From NCBI GenBank assembly GCA_017469355.1, contig JAFUGM010000066.1:1-50257 (forward strand): a stretch of 50,257 nucleotides of DNA, given 5' to 3'. Position 1 is the stretch's first letter. The number at the start of each line of letters is the position of its first letter. Shown here in pieces: positions 46,628 to 50,257 of this stretch. Made by a program: the position numbers and the translations under genes. Below the pieces are notes generated by a model that saw only the letters and a program-made list of their open reading frames with translations, had not been told where the DNA came from and made no database searches. Source of the DNA: Solobacterium sp. GTDB taxonomy: Bacteria > Bacillota_I > Bacilli_A > Erysipelotrichales > Erysipelotrichaceae.

Positions 46628-46981
46628 ATGAAGCAGGAACTTGTAAGATATGTGGAAAAGCCCTGGGGCTATGAAAAGTGGATTGCGGTAACGGACAGCT
46701 ATGCGATGAAGGAAATCTTTCTGAAGGAAGGCTGTCGGTGTTCACTGCAGTATCACAATGAAAAGGAAGAGCACAGTTATCTGTTAACTGGTCGGGTTCT
46801 GGTCGAAGAGGATAACGAACAGGGCGTGCTCGAATCGCATGAATACCAGCCAGGAGAGTGCTGGCACGAAAAACCGCTCGCAAAACATCGCGTCACGGCG
46901 ATCGAAGACGCGACATTCATTGAAGTCTCCACACCTCATCTTGATGATGTGGTGCGGGTACAGGATGACTTTGGACGATAA
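46628..46981 (+). CDS. Small cupin, phosphomannose-isomerase-type
   Basis: 117 residues, a single cupin domain similar to the C-terminal cupin of type II mannose-6-phosphate isomerases: RYVEKPWGYEKWIAV at the N-terminus, metal-type residues in LQYHNEKEEHSYLLTG, and CWHEKPLAKHRVTAIED. GGAG five bases upstream sets ATG 46628 rather than the GTG at 46622. Third gene of the hxlAB operon, suggesting a sugar-phosphate isomerase or epimerase role, but no substrate can be assigned. Confidence 0.78.
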   Translation: MKQELVRYVEKPWGYEKWIAVTDSYAMKEIFLKEGCRCSLQYHNEKEEHSYLLTGRVLVEEDNEQGVLESHEYQPGECWHEKPLAKHRVTAIEDATFIEVSTPHLDDVVRVQDDFGR

Positions 46982-47040
46982 TTATGAAGCAAGGCAGGGG
47001 AAACCATCCTGCCTTTTGAGATATGGGATCGGGAAAGGAG

Positions 47041-47049
47041 TGCTATAAT
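47041..47049 (+). promoter_or_regulatory. Extended -10 promoter immediately before the HAD gene
   Basis: TGCTATAAT (TGN plus perfect TATAAT) ends six bases before the HAD ATG, the same geometry as at tmk (9353-9361). Transcription would start on the start codon. Confidence 0.65.
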
Positions 47050-47055
47050 CACGCC

Positions 47056-47853
47056 ATGCGAATTCCTAAGGTAATAGCCGTTGATCTTGACGGCACGCTG
47101 CTTCAAAACGGCGCTATGACACTGAATGACAATACATGCGGTCTCATGCATGAACTACATGAGAAGTATGGAACGCTGTTTGTGCCGACAAGCGGTCGGC
47201 AGTACTCCAATCTTCAGATTCTGTTTGAACCGATCAAGGATGAGATCGCCTATATCTGTGAGAATGGCTGCCTTACCTTTGTGAATGGGAAACTGATTCA
47301 TCAGGAAGTCATGAAACGGGAAGATGGAGAGGAACTCATCCGGGCAATTCAGGAACGGGATGGATGTGATGTTCTGCTGTCCGGCATCCATACCAGTTAT
47401 CTTTGTACGGAGGATCAGGACTATATCGAACTCATGTCCGAAGGACTTCGTAATTCTCTGACACTGCTGGATGATATCTTTTCCACCACGGAGCCTTATT
47501 TCAAGATTGCGGTATATGAAAAAGCCGGGCTCAGCGATACGAATTATTGGAAGGAATGGTTTGGTTCCCGGTTCAATGTGGTCGCTTCCGGATTATGCTG
47601 GCTGGACTTCATGCCAAAACATGTGTCAAAGGAAAGCGGGCTTCGGGCACTATCGGAGTACCTGAAGATTGCGCCGGAAGATATGATGGCATTTGGTGAT
47701 CATGAAAATGATCGGGAGATGATGGATTTTGTTGGATGCCCGATCGCAGTGGACAATGCGATTGAGGAAATCAAGGCGAAATCGCTTTTTACCACCGACC
47801 TTGTGGAACACTCTTTGGAACGGATTCTTTCCAGGGAAGGTTATGATTGGTAA
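47056..47853 (+). CDS. Cof-type HAD-IIB sugar-phosphatase-like hydrolase
   Basis: 265 residues. HAD motif I VIAVDLDGTLL (Asp10 nucleophile, Asp12), motif II near FVPTSGRQ, motif III Lys in KESGL, and motif IV MAFGDHENDREMM. The cap region is the Cof/HAD-IIB type; such enzymes dephosphorylate sugar phosphates or flavin/PLP phosphates. The ATG at 47056 is chosen because an in-frame ATG at 47023 would make the conserved N-terminus too long. AAGGAG (47035-47040) is 15 bases away, and a perfect -10 box lies between, so the message is probably leaderless unless transcribed from hxlAB. Confidence 0.92.
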   Translation: MRIPKVIAVDLDGTLLQNGAMTLNDNTCGLMHELHEKYGTLFVPTSGRQYSNLQILFEPIKDEIAYICENGCLTFVNGKLIHQEVMKREDGEELIRAIQERDGCDVLLSGIHTSYLCTEDQDYIELMSEGLRNSLTLLDDIFSTTEPYFKIAVYEKAGLSDTNYWKEWFGSRFNVVASGLCWLDFMPKHVSKESGLRALSEYLKIAPEDMMAFGDHENDREMMDFVGCPIAVDNAIEEIKAKSLFTTDLVEHSLERILSREGYDW

Positions 47854-47905
47854 CCAAAGGGTCTGAAACAGCCCTGAAGTCGCGTCAAAATAACAAATTC
47901 GTTCC

Positions 47906-47934
47906 TTTACAAGACCTCTGAAATTCTGTACGAT
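47906..47934 (+). promoter_or_regulatory. Promoter of the purE leader
   Basis: TTTACA (47906-47911), 17-base spacer, TACGAT (47929-47934). Transcription should begin near 47941, giving a leader of about 190 bases before purE. Confidence 0.7.
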
Positions 47935-47941
47935 AACCGTG

Positions 47942-47979
47942 TTCCTTTAATAAGGATTGTCCCGTGAGACAGAAAGGAA
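47942..47979 (+). promoter_or_regulatory. PyrR-binding-site-like RNA hairpin in the purE leader
   Basis: TGT-CCCGTGAG-ACA (47958-47971) fits the PyrR anti-antiterminator core UCCNGNGAGRY, and the flanking pairs differ from the A-R-U / G-Y-U consensus by compensating changes (U-A, G-C, U-A). An outer helix TTCCTTT / AAAGGAA (47942-47948 with 47973-47979) closes it. PyrR sites normally precede pyrimidine genes, so the place before purE is unusual. Confidence 0.45.
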
Positions 47980-47986
47980 AGACGTT

Positions 47987-48079
47987 ATGCGTATGTACAA
48001 GGTTGATGGTTACGATTTCATGCGTGAAAAGGCCGGAAACCCTGATTCTGTTTCCGGGTGTTTTAATCAGAAACAATAG
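47987..48079 (+). CDS. Short leader ORF upstream of purE
   Basis: A 30-codon ORF (starts MRMYKVDGYDF, ends NQKQ) with AAAGGAAAG eight to ten bases before its ATG. That ribosome site is part of the 3' strand of the hairpin at 47942-47979, so its translation could be switched by that fold. Two hairpins follow or overlap it. No similarity recognised; translation is unproven. Confidence 0.4.
   Translation: MRMYKVDGYDFMREKAGNPDSVSGCFNQKQ
48033..48064 (+). terminator. Terminator-like hairpin inside the purE leader
   Basis: Perfect eight-base stem CCGGAAAC / GTTTCCGG, nine-base loop, then GTGTTTT. It lies within the short ORF, so a translating ribosome would unfold it. Confidence 0.5.
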
Positions 48080-48082
48080 CAG

Positions 48083-48114
48083 CCTGTGGATGGATTTCCG
48101 CAGGTTTTTCTTTT
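48083..48114 (+). terminator. Intrinsic terminator directly before purE
   Basis: Stem CCTGTGG / CCGCAGG (one G-T pair), eight-base loop, then TTTTTCTTTT. It lies between the purE promoter and the purE ribosome site, so it should act as a regulated attenuator of the pur operon. Confidence 0.8.
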
Positions 48115-48132
48115 AGCGGGAGGTGCAGCGAA

Positions 48133-48627
48133 ATGAAAAAAGTGGCGATTATTATGGGTTCTGACAGTGACTGGAGTGTTATGAAAAAAGCGGCCGTGGC
48201 CCTGAAGAAACTTGAGGTTCCGTTTGAGGTTCATGTGTATTCCGCCCATCGGACACCAGAAGAGGCCGGCAGTTTTGCGGCGAATGCGCGTGAAAACGGC
48301 TTTGGGGTGATCATTGCGGGCGCAGGAATGAGCGCAGCTCTGGCTGGTGCGCTTGCGGCGAAGACGACCATTCCGGTTGTCGGAGTTCCGCTGGACGCCG
48401 GGCTCATGGGTATGGACGCATTATTGAGTACAACGATGATGCCGCCGGGAATCCCGGTCGCTTCCGTTGGTGTCAATGGGGCGAAAAATGCGGCACTGCT
48501 TGCGGCGGAGATTCTTTCTCTTGAAGATGAGGTACTTGCGAAGAAGCTTGCGGATCAGAAAGTGGCCATGCATGATGCGGTGCTGGAAAAGGATGCACGG
48601 TTAAACGAAGAGGCAAAGAGCCTTTAA
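48133..48627 (+). CDS. purE: N5-carboxyaminoimidazole ribonucleotide mutase
   Basis: 164 residues, class I PurE. It moves the carboxylate of N5-CAIR to make CAIR in purine synthesis. The motif MGSDSDWSVMKKA, catalytic His in YSAHRTPEEA, and GMDALLSTTMMPPGIPVA are conserved. GGGAGG precedes the ATG. Class I enzymes need PurK, whose gene is not in the window. First gene of purE-purM-purN behind a leader with terminator. Confidence 0.96.
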   Translation: MKKVAIIMGSDSDWSVMKKAAVALKKLEVPFEVHVYSAHRTPEEAGSFAANARENGFGVIIAGAGMSAALAGALAAKTTIPVVGVPLDAGLMGMDALLSTTMMPPGIPVASVGVNGAKNAALLAAEILSLEDEVLAKKLADQKVAMHDAVLEKDARLNEEAKSL

Positions 48628-48650
48628 ACAATACATGGAAGGAGACGACT

Positions 48651-49700
48651 ATGAGTAAGAGCTTCAGTGACAGCTATAAGGCTGCAGGCGTGGATGTAAC
48701 TGCGGGATATGAATCCGTAGAACTCATGAAAGAACATGTCGCAAAAACAAAAATCCCCGGGGTTCTCGATACCATCGGCGGCTTTGGCGGATTGTTTGCG
48801 CCGGATGTCAAAGACATGAAGAATCCGGTTCTTGTTTCGGGAACGGATGGTGTTGGCACAAAGATTAAGCTGGCCTTCCTGCTCGATAAACATGACACGG
48901 TAGGAATTGACTGTGTGGCTATGTGCGTTAATGATGTCATCTGCGCTGGGGCGAGACCATTATTCTTCCTAGACTACATTGCCTGCGGGAAGAATGTGCC
49001 GGAAAAGATTGCGTCAATCGTAAAGGGTGTCAGTGAAGGCTGTGTGCAGGCAGGGTGTGCACTGATTGGTGGAGAAACTGCCGAGCACCCGGGCTTGATG
49101 AAAGAAGACGAATATGATCTTGCGGGCTTTACGGTAGGTCTTGCGGAGGCGGATGAAATTCCGGATAAGACACGGGTAAAGGAAGGGGATGTGATTATCG
49201 GTCTTCCTTCCAGTGGTGTTCACTCCAATGGATTCTCATTGATTCGAAAGGTATTCGATATTGGAAACTGTGATTTGAATGCCTATTCCGAAGAGCTTGG
49301 GGCGGGCTTAGGAGAAACGCTGCTTACACCAACGGTGATTTACGTAAAACCGGTATTGAATCTTCTGAAGCAGGTTAAGGTGAACAGCCTTGCTCATATT
49401 ACCGGAGGCGGCTTCTATGAAAACCTCCCAAGAGCTTATGGTGAAGGCGTGAATGCGGTTATTCGTAAGGGCAGCTGGTCGATTCCTCCGATTTTCCCTC
49501 TGATTCAGCAGAAGGGAAGCATCAGTGAACATGATATGTACAACACCTTCAATATGGGCATCGGTATGTGCGCCATTGTGGATCCGAAGGATGCGGACCA
49601 GGCGTGCGCTGTTCTTAAGGAAGGCGGAATTGACGCGGTGGTCATCGGTGAGATGCGCGCAGGGGATCACAGTGTGGTCTTTCAGGAGGCGGCCGAATGA
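48651..49700 (+). CDS. purM: Phosphoribosylformylglycinamidine cyclo-ligase
   Basis: 349 residues, standard PurM. It closes the imidazole ring to form AIR with ATP. Family features: YKAAGVDVTAGYE, DTIGGFGGLF, VSGTDGVGTKIKLAF, the GGETAEHPG loop, and HITGGGFYENLPR. AAGGAG lies before the ATG, 23 bases after purE. Its stop overlaps the purN start (ATGA). Confidence 0.97.
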   Translation: MSKSFSDSYKAAGVDVTAGYESVELMKEHVAKTKIPGVLDTIGGFGGLFAPDVKDMKNPVLVSGTDGVGTKIKLAFLLDKHDTVGIDCVAMCVNDVICAGARPLFFLDYIACGKNVPEKIASIVKGVSEGCVQAGCALIGGETAEHPGLMKEDEYDLAGFTVGLAEADEIPDKTRVKEGDVIIGLPSSGVHSNGFSLIRKVFDIGNCDLNAYSEELGAGLGETLLTPTVIYVKPVLNLLKQVKVNSLAHITGGGFYENLPRAYGEGVNAVIRKGSWSIPPIFPLIQQKGSISEHDMYNTFNMGIGMCAIVDPKDADQACAVLKEGGIDAVVIGEMRAGDHSVVFQEAAE

Positions 49701-50257
49701 TTCGGATTGCAGTACTGGTTTCCGGCGGTGGTACAAATCTGCAGGCATTGATTGATGCGCAGAAGAATGGGCAGTTTCCAAATGGAACGATTGCGCTTGT
49801 GCTTTCTTCTTCCAGTGAGGCCTACGCATTAAAGCGTGCGGAGGCTGCGGGGATTAAAACAGCTGTCATTTCCCGGAAGGACTATGAACGCGGAGTGGCG
49901 TTTGATGAAGCGATCATTTCATGCCTTAAGGCAGAAGAAATCGAGATGGTGGTGCTTGCGGGGTATCTCTCCATTCTTGGGGAACCCGTCATCCAGGCCT
50001 ACCCCGAACGCATTCTGAACATTCATCCATCCTTGATTCCCTCCTTCTGTGGGAAGGGGTTCTATGGCCTGAAGGTTCATGAGGCAGCCCTGGAACGAGG
50101 GGTGAAGGTGACGGGGGCTACCGTACACTTTGTTAATGAAATCCCGGATGGGGGCCGGATTCTGATTCAGAAACCGGTGATGGTAGAAGAAGGCGACACA
50201 CCGGAAGTGTTGCAGAAACGAGTAATGGAACAGGCAGAATGGAAGATTCTGCCTGAA
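49697..50257 (+). CDS. purN: Phosphoribosylglycinamide formyltransferase, 3' end outside the window
   Basis: 187 codons are visible; the frame is open to the end of the window. It transfers a formyl group from 10-formyl-THF to GAR. Visible: VLVSGGGTNLQALI at the N-terminus, catalytic Asn and His in ILNIHPSLIPSF, and TGATVHFVNEIPDGG with the catalytic Asp. AGGAGG within the end of purM and an ATGA overlap support the start. About ten residues are probably missing. Confidence 0.95.
   Translation, partial: MIRIAVLVSGGGTNLQALIDAQKNGQFPNGTIALVLSSSSEAYALKRAEAAGIKTAVISRKDYERGVAFDEAIISCLKAEEIEMVVLAGYLSILGEPVIQAYPERILNIHPSLIPSFCGKGFYGLKVHEAALERGVKVTGATVHFVNEIPDGGRILIQKPVMVEEGDTPEVLQKRVMEQAEWKILPE

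Noticed and set aside
47861-47878. Hairpin AGGG-CTG / CAG-CCT after the HAD gene as a terminator
   Set aside because: Internal mismatch, three-base loop and no T run.
47854-48132. ZTP (pfl), purine (G-box), PRPP or tetrahydrofolate riboswitch before purE
   Set aside because: None of the conserved cores of these RNAs as I know them can be found; the hairpin fits the PyrR core better.

Overview
The window looks like chromosomal DNA of a low-to-mid GC Bacillota (Firmicutes), possibly of the Erysipelotrichia type. The basis is strong AGGAGG-type ribosome binding sites, two T-box leaders, a preQ1-I-like riboswitch in front of queT, the tmk-holB-ricT-rsmI replication/translation cluster, VanY-type carboxypeptidases and the YesL, PrsW and DUF4230 families. 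The class-level placement is inference. I see no complete mobile element, CRISPR array, rRNA or tRNA.

Layout. 1-3.4 kb: the end of a DUF1349 protein, a membrane protein, an ATC-hydrolase-family protein, an XRE regulator and the MTA/SAH nucleosidase. 3.4-9.2 kb: a preQ1-controlled queT, a membrane-anchored VanY carboxypeptidase, a YesL-like protein, phosphoglucomutase, mannose-6-phosphate isomerase and an MscS channel. 9.3-13.9 kb: tmk, holB, ricT, rsmI, prsW, closely packed and overlapping.

13.9-32.6 kb is mainly a branched-chain amino-acid region. A T-box precedes leuA-leuC-leuD-leuB-ilvB1-ilvN1. After a GH1 6-phospho-beta-glucosidase and gpmA come a second T-box with ilvA-ridA, a DUF815 ATPase on the other strand, and ilvB2-ilvN2-ilvC-ilvD-ilvE. 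Together these encode a whole route from threonine and pyruvate to isoleucine, valine and leucine. There are two acetolactate synthases, and the copy in the leucine operon lacks the Trp linked to 2-ketobutyrate preference.

32.6-36.4 kb is an accessory-looking island: a winged-helix regulator divergent from an M24-fold protein that has lost metal ligands, with inverted-repeat operators between them, then a second VanY paralogue without the catalytic Glu. 36.4-43.3 kb, mostly minus strand: a DUF4230/membrane-protein pair, asnA and a heterodimeric ABC exporter. 43.4-47.9 kb: threonine aldolase, a DeoR regulator divergent from hxlA-hxlB-cupin, and a HAD phosphatase that appears leaderless. 47.9-50.3 kb: purE-purM-purN (cut by the window end) behind a leader with a PyrR-site-like hairpin, a 30-codon ORF and an intrinsic terminator.

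The most interesting signals are the purE leader, the M24/regulator operator system, the apparently leaderless promoters, and key residues missing from paralogues (VanY2, IlvB1, M24).
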